Of a DNA stretch of 64,000 nucleotides, positions 33,112 through 44,615 are shown one piece after another; positions within the stretch are counted from its first letter, which is position 1; each line of letters begins with the position of its first letter. Under the pieces are notes generated by a model. It did not search any database, was not told where the DNA came from, and saw only the letters and a list, made by a program, of their open reading frames with translations. Origin of the DNA: Gamarada debralockiae (taxonomy: Eukaryota > Ascomycota > Leotiomycetes > Helotiales > Hyphodiscaceae); assembly GCA_002803225.1 (NCBI GenBank), contig NXFV01002039.1:1-64000 (forward strand), given 5' to 3'. Made by a program: the position numbers and the translations under genes.

Positions 33112-33369
33112 TGTTGGAATGAGTAATGAGTGACTCTGGTTCTAGGCACAGTGATCTGGTTATCTGTGATGCCTGCCGAGTCGCATGGCATCACATGACT
33201 CGGAGTTCACTTGATCAGTGTGACGTGTTCCATAAGTCATAGGGAGATTTCTGTCTATAAGTACAGACTACTGTGCTTGTTTAGTTCGTTAGTATCTCCA
33301 GTATCTCTACGACCTTAATAATCCAATCACATTCTCCTTACTTCTCGCATATCACGTGACCATATTGCA
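33112..33369 (+). mobile_element. Solo LTR (copia-like), second complete copy
   Basis: It starts TGTTGGAATGAGTAAT and ends near ACGTGACCATATTGCA, matching 5163-5423 throughout with scattered substitutions. The flanking 5-mer AGACG stands immediately before the 5' end (33107-33111) and recurs at 33373-33377, three bases past the end I chose. That is suggestive of a target-site duplication, with the true 3' end slightly further right. No pol ORF lies nearby. Confidence 0.75.
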
Positions 33370-34341
33370 AGAAGACGCTTGGACAGAAGTAGAGCTTCGG
33401 CCTTTCAATCGTAGATAGAGGCTGTCGATAAAAAGATGGAGAATGAGACAGCATGTTCGTTCCCATTAAGCTGCCTGCGCTGAGCGTATATTGAAAGTGT
33501 ATGGAGTGAAGTTTGGGGGGAGAAAGGGGGCGGGTTGGGGTTGGTCATCGCGACACAACTTTTAGTGTCAAGCCCACTTTGGCTCATTCTTAAAATTCGA
33601 GTGGGACGAGGTGGAAGCTAAATTCTTTTTTTTGCAAGGCTACTAATTTGAGACCTCTTATGATACATTTTCTAGAATGCACTCCAAAAAAATTACCAGC
33701 AGCCCACCTTCGCTCCCTCTTGAAGCTGCATGTCAGTTGCTATGGTAACGCTTAGGCTTAGCTTTGTATATATACACCTAGGGTTCTGGCAACCCGACAA
33801 GTCTTCCCTCCGGGGGTTATCAATGAGTACATGATTTTGCCTCACAATTATCGCCTGATCTGTCACTGCAAACTACAGGCTTTGCCCCAAGTCGACACCC
33901 TGTTCGGATGTAACCAATCAAGTTTACTTATCGCCCACTTCTAAAAGATCCTACAGAACAGTTAACCGACCCTCATTTCATGACTTCTATGGAAACCGAG
34001 GCAATGTGTCCAGTGTTTGGGGATCGGGCGTGCTCTGCAGAGTCCTCTCGCTTTTCTTTCTCAAACACATATAGTAATTTTTCCATCTGAAGCTCAGTTC
34101 AGAATAGTCAATCCGGTCCTTGGGTAGATCTATTATCTCTAATTCTTTTTCTTCCGCCTAGAGGCATTACTTGTAAAAGAAATTGGGAGTGCAGAACTAG
34201 AAATAGAGAGTAAAGAGTGCCACGGACGGGAGGAAGACTATGGAGAAGCAAAGACGCTAGATGAAAGGACATTGATTAACTTCCAAGACTGATGTATTCT
34301 TTGAATTGCTCTAAATAGATAGCTGATCTCTGCATGAAGCC
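33370..34341. other. Gene-free stretch
   Basis: No ORF with recognisable content. Contains a TTTTTTTT run near 33630 and otherwise ordinary composition. Confidence 0.4.
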
Positions 34342-37300
34342 CTACAGTCGCCGATGTTTCCTCGATCTATTGAACTTCATCGAATAGCGCACCTGTATCG
34401 CTCCTTTACTCCGGCCCAGGAGGGCAGCATGGATCTCCTCCCACGAACAGCCCTTCCGCTTCATTCTGCGTAGCGTTGCTTCTTCCTCTGATGAACATAT
34501 TGTGCGTAATATCTGACGTGCAAAGGTGCCCAACCTATCTCCGAATGTGCGGCGATATCATAGGGATTTGATGTCTTAGCCGGCGCCTCCCCAAAGGAAA
34601 TTCTTAGCAATTCCGGATCGATCGGCAGATCTAGGCGCTCTGAGATAGCTGGGAATTTAAACTCGAGACTATATGTGATATCGGCTCCGATCCTAGTGCG
34701 TTTGAGAAAGCCTTGGAAGGGCCACTCCTGATACTTAGCAACTAGTTCTGCTTCTATTGCTGCAGATGGACTCCAAGAGGTTCGCGAGGCATGTTGGTGG
34801 GTATCATCGACAGGTGCTGGACGTGGCTTTCGTCGCTTTGCAAGTCGTGGGCCTTCATCGCCTGTATCGCTGGCGTCATGATTATCCTTAGCATTTATAG
34901 AATGGTGAGCATCACTGCTGATCTCTTTATGTACGTTTTGATGCTGCCCCCGCTTCTCTGGTTCAGGCTCGGGGCTAGGTGCTTGGCCTTCTAGAAGAGC
35001 AGGGCCCCTGGACGGACTTTTGGAAGTTCATGGAGCCTGGCGGAGCTCGTTGACCGGAGTCGTAGGATGCTCGAGATAGACCTCGGATTGTGCTTGGCTC
35101 GAGAGATCAGGAGAAGGCACTATTTGAGATGTGTTCAGTCAGCGATCTATTCCTCTAATATGCCAAGATGAGGGCTCGCATGACGCAGCAAACTAGTTAC
35201 CTTCGAGCTTAGCGAGCAATTTGAGACTAAGTGAGATTCTCAGTTGATCTTTAGTAATCTAGCAGGAAAGCTCATTGACCTGGTACTCAAAAAATTTCCC
35301 GACTCTACCGCGCTAGCTAGAACGCATGTAGTGAACCCGTATAACGTCCCTTTCTACCTGCGGGGGCAAGTCTTTAAGGGATCCTTCGCAAGGTGACCTT
35401 AGCATTGACATCTACAGATCGTCTTCGTTGACCCAAGAATCATGCTTGTTTGGATGTTCACCCCATACGACTCGGTACTGGGTTGTCTTTGTCTGGCGTC
35501 CAGCAAGCTACTGGGCGCCTATCCCACGAAGTCGAAAACGGTACTTGTTATTCTGGAGTTGTGTGGTTGGCAGAGCCTCGGTAGCTTCCTTGCCGCCGGC
35601 GTTGTCTACCTCTACCAGATCCCGCTGTTCACCCGTTGCTGGCCGGACGAGCTCCTGCTGCTGCTGCTGCATCTCTATCTCTCTCGCTTCCACGCCCAGC
35701 GTTTCCTCCTGCAGTTCCGTCCGCCCTGGCATCTCCGCGACCACTAGAATCTCTGCTGCTCCCACGCCTCAACAGAGCTAGAACGTGGAGAGTTAGGGGC
35801 GCCAGCCGATGATAATGTCACTTGCTCTACTAAAGCCAGTCTTACTTCTTTCTCCAATTCAGTCATTCTCTCCTCGGTCTATCCATCATCGCCGTTGTGA
35901 GAAGGCTTAGGCATGGAGTGAGGTGCTGACTCAACCGATGTGCTCTGAGCGATATCACCAACGTCTTGCTGGTTAATCTGATCCTATAGTGGCGTAAAGG
36001 ATTGGGGGAGGATCTGGGGTTGACCTTGTACACGAGCGGGAGGTATGCCTTGCTGCTCACAAGAATTAAGTCTTAGAGCAGACTCGTCGATCTAACAGTC
36101 CCCCCTAACATCATACCATAGACCGGATGTATCAATGGACTCTGTCGGCCCTGAGGCGAGTTCTGAGGCCGCTAGGGTATCATGTGGATTCGCATCCTGT
36201 TCAACATGCCTAGGATCGACACTAGAAGCGTCGTTGGCCTTATCCCTAGACTGCCTCATCAAAGTCATCACCTTCGAGAATCATCGGTCGATCTATGTTT
36301 GATTAGCGGGCCGCCTCTCAGCGAGAAGGCCAGCCGGTGCGCTTACCTGGACTGTCGCCTTGACATTTACTCAGTCCGGAATCTGTTCGGTTGGTTTGCA
36401 TGCTAGCCCTTTAAGAGCTGGCTGTTTGAGATGCTAAAGTGTGCGCTCGCTGTTCGAGGCTTCAAATGAAACCCTCGGATACGAAGCAGCCTGAAAGACC
36501 TCGTTGAGGGATGGAAGATTCTTGTCATCTTCATCATTGTTAGCAAGAGCGCGCTTGCTTAGTAGATCAGAATGATTTACTTTGGGTGAATCTCTCTCAC
36601 GTACCCTCAGCTCTCGCTGTAGTATTTCTATCTGACTCAGCTTGACTTCCAGAACGGGTAAAAGTGGTCGCGGGTCTGCATATTTTCTGGCTGCTGGTGT
36701 GTCGAGTGAATGGATAGAAGGGCTTGCCTGTTGAACAGGCCATAGGCGGTTACCGTTAGAGACTGGTGAGTTTGTTGGAGGAAGTGCAAATCAAACAAAT
36801 TTCATGCTCTCAAGGGCAGCCGTCACGAAATGAAGTGGACAGAGAGGGAATAAGTCTGAGATTGTATGGGGTGTTCAGCGATGGGGATTGAGTGGCTAAG
36901 TGGTAACCCGTGAGCACCTGCTTGTCAGAATTGGACAGGCCTCGTCCACACCCTAGCTTTTCCGCTCGCAAATGGCGTAGGCCGTTGCACATGAAATGAA
37001 TCAGTTTACCAGCAAGGTAGGCAGTCTGCGAAATCTTCATCTCTACAGGGGCTTGGAGAGCTAAAATTTCATGCACTGAACCGTGTTATTTGATTTTTCC
37101 AGATCGGGCCAATCGCTCAGCTCTAACGTCAAGCACGCAGGTTGATCCCAGCCTTCTCGCAGCAGAACGCCGCGGGTAGATTGACGTGTGCTTTCCATTT
37201 CGTTCGTGCAAACGCTGCATCGCCGGTTGATCGCAACAAGATCAAGCCAGGACTCGTCATTATGCAATCTCCAGCATTCGTTGGCTTTATCGAAGATCGA

Positions 37301-37770
37301 GAAATAGGCATGTGATCAGCCCAGTCATGCTCGTACTCTAATCCGTCACACTCATTCCATGGAGCTGATGACCATCTCCGCATGGCTGAACCCAAACGAC
37401 CTTCTTCCATTGGCCAGGCCGGCACGCATGGAAGGAATGTTAAGGGTAAGCTCTCTGTTATCGAGGGGAATTGCCGTGAGGGTTGTGCTAGTGCGACAGC
37501 GAGATGGCGCTAAGCTGGGCTCATACTCGTATATCGGCCTAATACGACACGATCCAGAGGAGTGATCACCCGTCACGACAGTTAAGAGCATCGAATCCAG
37601 AGTAGCAGATCGAGGGTCTGGGTTGCAAACTAGCCGTTGTCAGGTTCTTGAGCTACGGCGAGGCCGATAGCAGGGCGGACTTAGCCCGAGCTGACTGGAT
37701 AATAATAGACGGCGCATGACGAGTCTGTGCGATCGAGCGAGGGAGTATTAGGGAGGGATTGAAGATGGTC
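34342..37770 (-). pseudogene. Decayed chromo-like / SANT-like repeat-family ORF
   Basis: A chain of minus-strand peptides reads from right to left. The N-terminal part is RRSFGFSHAEMV (about 37390), YEHDWADHMPISRSSIKPTN and LILLRSTGDAAFARTKWKAH (about 37340-37180). A central part reads TEERMTELEKEVRLALVEQV (about 35875-35815). A chromo-like segment is KTTQYRVVWGEHPNKHDSWV with NEDDL (about 35485-35415), then DVIRVHYMRSS and ITKDQLRISLSLKLLAKLEG (about 35360-35210). The tail is YQEWPFQGFLKRTRIGADIT (about 34740-34680). The SANT/Myb-like end is EEEATLRRMKRKGCSWEEIH with GRSKGAIQVRYS, finishing at 34342. At least three stops (near 35745, 35880 and 35985) sit where Gln is natural (CAG to TAG). 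The tail recalls a dispersed multi-copy fungal family; the element class is unknown. Confidence 0.5.
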
Positions 37771-37869
37771 GAGCAGAGGGGGAGCGCGACTTTTATAGAC
37801 GTGGAAAGCGGCGGTGGCCCGTGCACGTGCATTGCCTAATGCAGAGGGCTGCTAAACTCGGGACGGTTT

Positions 37870-38060
37870 TAAGATCAAAAAAAGGTTGTATTTTATTCTT
37901 CAAAAGAAAATCAACAAATCGGCCCTTTTTTAATTCAAACCATTTAAGAAAACCTAAGAGTACAAATTAAATCTTATATATAGAAATATATATTTTATTA
38001 ATCTTGTTAAAATTTTTGAATTAGTAGTAATTTAATTATATTTAAAAACACCTCGAAGAA
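37870..38060. repeat. Extremely AT-rich tract
   Basis: About 190 bp composed almost entirely of A and T (for example TTATATATAGAAATATATAT near 37973). It separates the decayed element on the left from a living gene starting at 38269. It may be a RIP-mutated remnant or an element end. Confidence 0.6.
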
Positions 38061-38268
38061 TCAAACAACTAAAAAGATTTTTAAAAAATCAGCCGAGAAA
38101 TCAAGCCTAAGCGGCGACTGACAGTAACGACGACCACACGACGACGCGCCGAGGAGCTACAATCAAACCTATCACGACCAAACTTGGGTAAAGATTGGGA
38201 GGGAGGGGTATCTAAACTCTCAATTTCGCGGTTCGAGAACGAATCCGTCAAGCCACATCCGCCTCGAA

Positions 38269-39274
38269 ATGGCAGCCCAAAATGAGCCGCAACAGCAGCC
38301 GCAAACACTCCTCGAAGTCAGTTCCCCACTCCCTTTCCGCTTTACCCCGCATTCTCTTTCTCGTCTGGTTGCACGTGATTCATCGCCTATCTCCCCCTTT
38401 TTTTTACTCTCCTTTGTATGGGATTGAACCAGCTAACACAAAGCAGAAACCCTTCTCCCTCGCTCCCTCAATCTTCACCACCTTCTCCGCACTCTCCAAA
38501 GATGCGCAGCCCACAACGCAAGAGGAGAATATCAGCCGCATTCTACAGAATCTGAATACGCAGCATGAAGCTGTGAGGAGGAACATGTTGGGATTGCTGC
38601 AAGCCAGGAGCAAGGTCTTAGTGCGGAAGGCGAATGAAGAGCTGGCGGGGCGGGAATGTGGGAGTGAAGGTGATGATGGGGACGAGGGAAGTGATGAAGT
38701 GTGGAGAGAAAGGCCGGATGAAAGCAGAACGAGTAGGGACGAGATGTTGCGAAGAGTGAGAGTTAAGGCGAGAGAGGGCGCGAAGGCGGAGGATTATGAG
38801 GTCAAGCCTGGGAATGCCGAGTTCAGAGAAGCAATGTCAGCTGCTCCTGGTGGCAATGGAGATGTGGAAATGGGAGGAACTGGTGGGCGCCCCGTTATAC
38901 GCACAGGAGCGCAAATCCGTGCAGAACTTTCAACAGAGTTGCTGAATCTCGTGAACCGCGGCGTCGCTGAGCTAGAAGCCTACGACAACCACGCAGCAGA
39001 GTCGACCAGCATGTACAAACAAGCTCTCGGGCGGCGAAAAGAGCGGCTCGGATCTATATCTACGGCTGCTGTGCCGTCCCCTGTAATCTCGAGCGTTGTG
39101 GGCCTGAATGGTGGAGGAGGAATTCTGAGGAATGGACATGAGCAGAGCCCGGTTGATATGACTGCGATTAGGAGGATGAGTACAGGGATGCCGATTGTGG
39201 GTTCGCAGGTGCAGCCTGTTAGGACTTCTGACAGTTACGAGGAGGTTGCGAGGAAGGCGAGTGCTACTAAATGA
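38269..39274 (+). CDS. Uncharacterised fungal protein, helical N-terminal region
   Basis: Two exons, 38269-38316 and 38447-39274 (CTCGAA|GTCAGT ... AAAGCAG|AAA; CAAAG|CAG three bases earlier is also possible), giving 291 aa. The N-terminal third is helix-forming (ISRILQNLNTQHEAVRRNML, GLLQARSKVLVRKANEELAG). An acidic/Ser-rich disordered stretch, a second helical element (AQIRAELSTELLNLVNRGVA with ELEAYDNHAA) and a disordered C-terminus follow. No enzyme motif is present and I do not recognise the family. The intact frame, consensus intron and codon usage unlike the flanking relics support a real gene. Confidence 0.65.
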
Positions 39275-39667
39275 TTGATCGCTGAGATGCTCTGGCTTTT
39301 GAGTTTGGTGTTTGAGTACCTATGTTAGAGGTGGTGTGGGGTTTACTTGGCTGTGGGACTTCTGGGCTGTGGCGTTTGGCATCAGGATGGCTTTCTGGTA
39401 CAATTTGTTGGCTCTTCGAAGTTCAGAAGATGGTACACAATCACAGATCAGGGTGAGATTCTATCAATGGGTAGCCTCTCCTCCAAATTCATGGCTATCT
39501 GAAGTTGAAAGTTGTGGAATTCAAATCATACCAGAAGCTGAAAAATAACTTCCCAATGCCTTCTCATTCACTCCAAACGTCGAAGAATCAAACATATCAA
39601 TCAAGTCCCCCTTATCCTCTCTTCGTTGTGATTTCAATTCCTTCCTCTCTGCCCAACCTTCAAGGAT
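39275..39667. other. 3' flank, no gene seen
   Basis: No coding signal on either strand. Confidence 0.4.
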
Positions 39668-40448
39668 TCAAATTGTCCTTTGAAGTCGGCAATGGGGCAC
39701 ATGTGAACTCTCGCAAAACCTTAATCGTTGCCTCCTGACTGGGAAGTAACACCATGCCCTCGCAGTTCTGACAGCCAGCAAGAGAAGTAATCTGAGGGCA
39801 AAGCGCGCATCGTTGCCACCGCTGTGAAGATTCCAATTCTTGAATGGAACCTCAAAATTGTCCAACCAGCTTTGCAAACTGAGTCCTGGAGTGTTTCTAG
39901 TACATTGGGGCACATTAAACGCTATCTCATAAGTATCTAATATTCTGAGCGCCGGTACATTGACTCCCCGAGACCTTAAAAAGCATCGATGTCTGCTTCG
40001 ACAATATGTCCGACAATAATGACGTTTCGTGATTCCGTGGAAAGAGGCTCGGGACTTTTGAATTCAAAGAAGTTCTTTGATAAATCATAAAAGACTTGGC
40101 TGTTAATTATTGTTGAGTCGCCGAAGATGAATTTTTTGGCAAGTGGGCCTTACCGACGGCTCTTGAAATGGTAGTTATAAGATGATATGATGTTTTGCAG
40201 TTCGGGCGCTGATGCATTGTAGACACGGACTTGATTTCTCTAACATCCAGAGAGGAAATCCCAACTTCTCGTAATCTTATAAGTTGTTTGCGGTTTCTCC
40301 GATGAGCAGATTCGCAGTCGACTGAAACAAAAATCGCATATGGCATATCATAAAGATCGGAAAACTCATACGTCGAAGCTGGAGGGATCTCATGGCTGGC
40401 GGCATGAGGTAGGCAGAGAGTTTGCTCTACCAAACGTAACATCGACAT
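39668..40448 (-). pseudogene. Decayed Gfd2/YDR514C-type DEDD exonuclease-fold gene
   Basis: Minus-strand peptides form one RNase H-like exonuclease domain in broken frames. They are YAIFVSVDCESAHRRN and LIRLREVGISSLDVREIK (about 40350-40220), QVRVYNASAPELQNII (about 40225-40180), GPLAKKFIFGDSTIINSQ (about 40150-40095), NVIIVGHIVEADIDAF (about 40045-39985), ALRILDTYEIAFNVPQ (about 39945-39900) and LHSGGNDARFALRLLLLLAV (about 39825-39765). The order D...E, VGH...D, LDT, then GNDA matches fungal Gfd2-type proteins. Frame changes occur near 40225 and 39975, with in-frame stops near 40153 and 39985. Function is lost as it stands. Confidence 0.6.
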
Positions 40449-41099
40449 CGACTTTTCCTCTAGCCTTTTTCTTCAGTCTATTGATGCCATTTGAGCAATT
40501 CTCCGTTAAAATTAGGTAATACCGGTACGTGATGAAGGAAGATGTGTATAGATGTTCGCTTCCAAAATCCAATCACGGAGGAACCATAAGCTCCGGGAAG
40601 ATTGTATTCAGGAAGAGAAACACGTCAGTTTATTTCTAACTTCAAGACCATTCGAATTGAACTTGATTATGTGAGGCTCCAATTCAAGGGACCTGGACTG
40701 CCCGCTTGGTTTTGTGATTTGTAATTTCCTAGTCTGTATAAAAATTTCATTCTCAACTACAACTTTCTATAATAAGGTTTTGAGACTGCAGACTATTTAC
40801 TTTGCATTCTTTAATTTTATTTTAAGACTCGAAACCTGGGAGCCAGCCTCAAACCCATCAATTTTAAAGCAACCTATAAATCGCCTCCGTTGATAGCCAT
40901 CGGCGTTTCCATTTCATATTCTAAATCCCAAATTTTCCCGGCAAATTCCCGCATCATTCAATATGGGCAAAAGTTCGGCCAACGCAGGGCTCTCGATGCT
41001 TTGAGAAACAATTGTCGATATCGAAAAGTCCGCAAGTACAGGTCCTCCAAATGCTCCACCGGAGCTTGGCCTCAAACTAGACAACACCGAGCCTTGGAC

Positions 41100-41740
41100 A
41101 TCGCCTTCAAAGGAGAAACAAATCCACCATCAACCAGAAGGCCCCCATCTTATTTGTCTCTCTCAAGTTCAAGCAAATGGATACCCTCAGCAGGAGTACC
41201 GGCACCCGGCACTCAATTACCATTCGCGAGGTGGGAATTTCGATTTCGGATGCTCGACACTAGGGTCAACCAAGATATCCAATCTTCAAGACCTCGTGCC
41301 TACCCAAAATCATATTTGGTCAAAGAAGAGGGGAAACAAATATAATTTTCTCTTCAGTCAATCAAAACTTGTCTTTCCCTCCGAGATGAAAGATCTCCTC
41401 GAGCAGCACATCTTGCAAAAAGATGAGAATGGGAACCCCCAACGTGTCATCCTCGTTGGCAAAAGAATTTACGAGAAACTGTAAATGATGAGAGGCATTG
41501 GTGTCAATCTCGAAGATGGGAAATACTCGTCTGTTATTGGCGTTCTCGACACACGAAAGATTGCCAAGCATCCGTTCAAAACCAAGCCTGCACTCCAGAC
41601 TTCTCGAACATATGTCGATTCCATTCAACAGCCTTGATTCGGCTGAAAATTGCGCCCACTTCATCTCGAAGCTCTTCCTCGTGCTGACAACTCTGAGTCT
41701 AGGAAGCACAGAGCTAATGTAATGCGCGAGGCGATTATAT
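41100..41740 (+). pseudogene. Second decayed Gfd2-type exonuclease-fold gene
   Basis: On the plus strand, APILFVSLKFKQMDTLSRST is followed by SITIREVGISISDAR (about 41140-41265). In another frame come FSQSKLVFPSEMKDLLEQHI and LQKDENGNPQRVILVGKRIY (about 41352-41472). After a TAA come MRGIGVNLEDGKYSS and VIGVLDTRKIAKHPFKTKPA (about 41488-41590). This is the same order as in the leftward copy at 39668-40448, with FVS-D changed to FVS-K at the first acid. The copies face away from each other about 650 bp apart and are too different to be a recent duplication. Confidence 0.55.
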
Positions 41741-43002
41741 GACGTACGGGCTAGTCATGTGCGCGGGGCGTGATCTCTGCGGCTGTCCAGGGATAAATAC
41801 GGTGTTAGGCATAACCAGCGACAGCTGGTTACTGTGATCTTTTGATCCGAGCTATGGTGTGTACTAGCCTAACTAACATCCTTACAGCTAAGTACAGACC
41901 AGGAAGCTAAAGCAAACCGATTGCAAGCTATTGCATAGGCTTCTTTACGCCGGGAGCTGTCCAAGTGGATCCCGGATTTACTGAAGTGGAAGAAGAAGAA
42001 AGCGGAGAAGGTTCAGAAGAAAGCTTTGTGGGAAAGCGTAATGGAAAGTAGAACGATTGAAGGATTGGGAGGATTGGCTCTCTGGCGTGGTGGTGCTTCT
42101 TCACTTGGATGACAAGACCCAAGACGCTGGATCTTTGAGTGATGAGTGGGCTTGGATCACTGGCGATATTCTAGAGATTGGTTCATGACCTGTGCAGTAG
42201 ACGCTCAAACTACCGTAATCAAACGAACGATTGAAGCGGTCCTGCAGCTCCAAGTCTTAGGTGGAAACTCTCTAAGTAGTCTTCTTCTGAAGGTGAGTGC
42301 AGACCTAGGGGATTTGAAGATCTGCTCTATAATAATATCCTATGACAAGTATTCATTCGTTCAATCAACCCGATCAATGCAGATTGTGTGCGACGACTTT
42401 GTCTAAATTGATATTAGGAGAGGCCACTAAAATCAATCACTTGATAAGTTCGTTTCGGGGGTGAGGTGAACAGGAGCATCATAATATTGAAAACAGGTTG
42501 TGATAATGGGAAAAGGTGAGCTTTTTCCGAGGAGAGAAAGCGCAGCTTAAAAGCATGACGAGAGAAACAAGGAGGTTACGGGGAAAATAAGAACAACACC
42601 TGGCATTTCGCTTATTTTGTAATTTCCTTTTCGCTGCTTCATCTTTCTGCATCCTTTTCAATCATCAGAGACACAGATATCAATTACAGGACTTATGGAC
42701 AAGCTCATTACGTGCGGTGAGTTCGCCGCATGAGGCTCTCTGAGGATTTCTTTACCGTCTCAGAACAATATCACCAGCGCAAAGAAAACAGCAGATTACG
42801 CGAGTCCGCAAAATCCCATGCTCAACCGCTTCCCAGGTTAGAGTTGCAGATGATGTTGGCGATTGCAGTTCTTCCTTGTAGCTGTCCGCCTCGTTTTGTG
42901 CGACAAGTGCCTCCAAGAGTCTCTGGCAATCAGGGCTTTGGTCCGAGGGGCCTCTTTCAATCGATCGATGTAGCCAATGAGCAACCTCCCCTAGTCTGAT
43001 AA
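41741..43002. other. Gene-poor stretch with weak ORFs
   Basis: A leftward ATG-started frame at 43048-42752 (MLETWKIVDKSIQSALIRLG) is helical and coding-like but unrecognised. A rightward frame near 41940-42110 (LKWKKKKAEKVQKKALWESV) is short. Neither is strong enough to call. Confidence 0.3.
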
Positions 43003-44615
43003 GTGCCGACTGAATTGATTTGTCAACTATTTTCCACGTCTCAAGCATCTCTGCAAATTTTTAGAATTTTGCCTTCTATAATATTTTATCCTCTACCTAC
43101 TAAAAGTATATTCCTCTATCACGTTCTAAGTATAGATACCGTCTCGTCTCGAAGCACATCTTATACACTTGAATCTCTTCCACAGCGAGCCACCCCGGTG
43201 AAGCCTTTGAGACCTGGACCGAATTTAATCGCCATGTGCTTGCTGAACACGCCAACTTCCCAAATGACTGCACAAGAAATTCAAAAATGCCTTGCCGAAA
43301 AGTATCCGTACTACCAATATACAAGCCGCCAAATTTGGGATTATCTGAGGCGTGGTTCCAGAGGAGAGAATCCGATATTCATGATTGTTAACAAATACCG
43401 CGCCAAGGGAGACCCAAATCGCTGGGCTATTCGACCTGAAATAGAACCTCAACTTCGCCAATTGTTGAGTGACGCTCCCCCTCCGTAGCCTCCGCTTCTC
43501 CAACCAGTCCCAGCCGTCCGAGAAGCTGCATCAGCCGTATTATGCGAGCCACGAACTGGGTCCAAACGTACTGCCTCGCAGGAATCACCACATGTGACCA
43601 CTATATCTATGCTCCTACCTCCTACGATAAGGGTCAATAAACTATTCCCTCAGCCTGCCCTCCCCTCATCTGTCGGGGAGGATCCCCTTGCAGAGCGGTC
43701 ATCTACCAAACGTCAGCGAATCTCTTATCAAAATGCTTCGACGTCCACTCAGCAGTCTCTTTCAGCATTTACCAAAGACAAAGAGATCACCTCGGATAAT
43801 TCGCACAAACTAGAGTTTGAAGAGGCTGAGGAGGTGCAGAGGATAGTAAGGCTAATTACCAGTATGCAGCGTAACACTTCGCTTATCGAGAATCATCTCG
43901 ATGCAGCGATTGAGGAAGGTGCCGCTCTTCAACGACTGGGAGACTGCTCCAATGATATCTCCACCTTCGATAGTAGTAGGAAACACATGTTGTATACTAA
44001 AGCAGCCGTACTATCACCAAGGGGAGAGTAGAGCTAAGAGTGAAGATCGATGGAAGCAGCGGGCAGAACCTTCTTCCTCGGTCGATTGCCAACAGACTCC
44101 GCTTACCTCTGTATTTCAGTAAGAGCTTATAAATAGGAGTTGCTAACCACATCATTCCGACGAAACAGTATCGTCAATTCAATATCCGAGTGGCTGGTGT
44201 TGAAACAATGATTGACGCATGCGTGGTTTCCGAACTACCTTCTCTCTTACTCGGTAGGGAATGGATTCGACAAATTAATTTGCTGAGTGACTTTAGAAAT
44301 CACAAGTACTATATCCCAGGCCTCCATGCGAATCTGATCCAGGTTCTCGATCTTGGAGCTGCTATAACTACCGAGACAGAGACGAGAGAGTCCGCAACAG
44401 TAGACAAGGTCGGAACCGGAGAGCAGATGGCAGTGGTTGATAAGGTGCCAACAACCGTTCATGAAGATCGCGGTGATGCGGAGTATCCGCTTGGTGAATC
44501 AGCAGAAGCTAATGAGTCTGATGAGTCTGATACAACAAGTGAGACGATAGGTAACGATGAAACCTGGGCGGACGCTGTCTCTAACCGACATCCCTGTGAG
44601 GCGAAAGTCCTGTAG
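43003..44615 (+). pseudogene. Broken ORF with forkhead-like and retropepsin-like parts
   Basis: The first ATG is at 43234. The first part reads LIAMCLLNTPTSQMTAQEIQ, KCLAEKYPYYQYTSRQIWDY, then FMIVNKYRAKGDPNRWAIRP. This follows the forkhead winged-helix pattern (PYY, W, terminal GxxxRWxIxP). A TAG at 43486 interrupts a frame that otherwise stays open to 44031 (LEFEEAEEVQRIVRLITSMQ; helical). After a one-base shift near 44025 comes VKIDGSSGQNLLPRSIANRL (retropepsin active-site region, with an altered DG-S-SG in place of D-S/T-G). After an unresolved break (a GTAAGA...TGCTAAC...ACAG segment at about 44119-44168 that does not join in phase), FNIRVAGVETMIDACVV and LPSLLLGREWIRQINLL follow. The LLLGR-W block is the second retropepsin hallmark. 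The frame ends at 44615 in an acidic tail. Confidence 0.5.

Noticed and set aside
34342..37770. Starship or other giant-element captain gene
   Set aside because: No tyrosine-recombinase (DUF3435-type) residues or flanking cargo pattern could be recognised.
44119..44168. Functional intron in the retropepsin-like ORF
   Set aside because: Donor, branch and acceptor look good, but joining phase-1 and phase-0 ends breaks the protein. Kept as a pseudogene.
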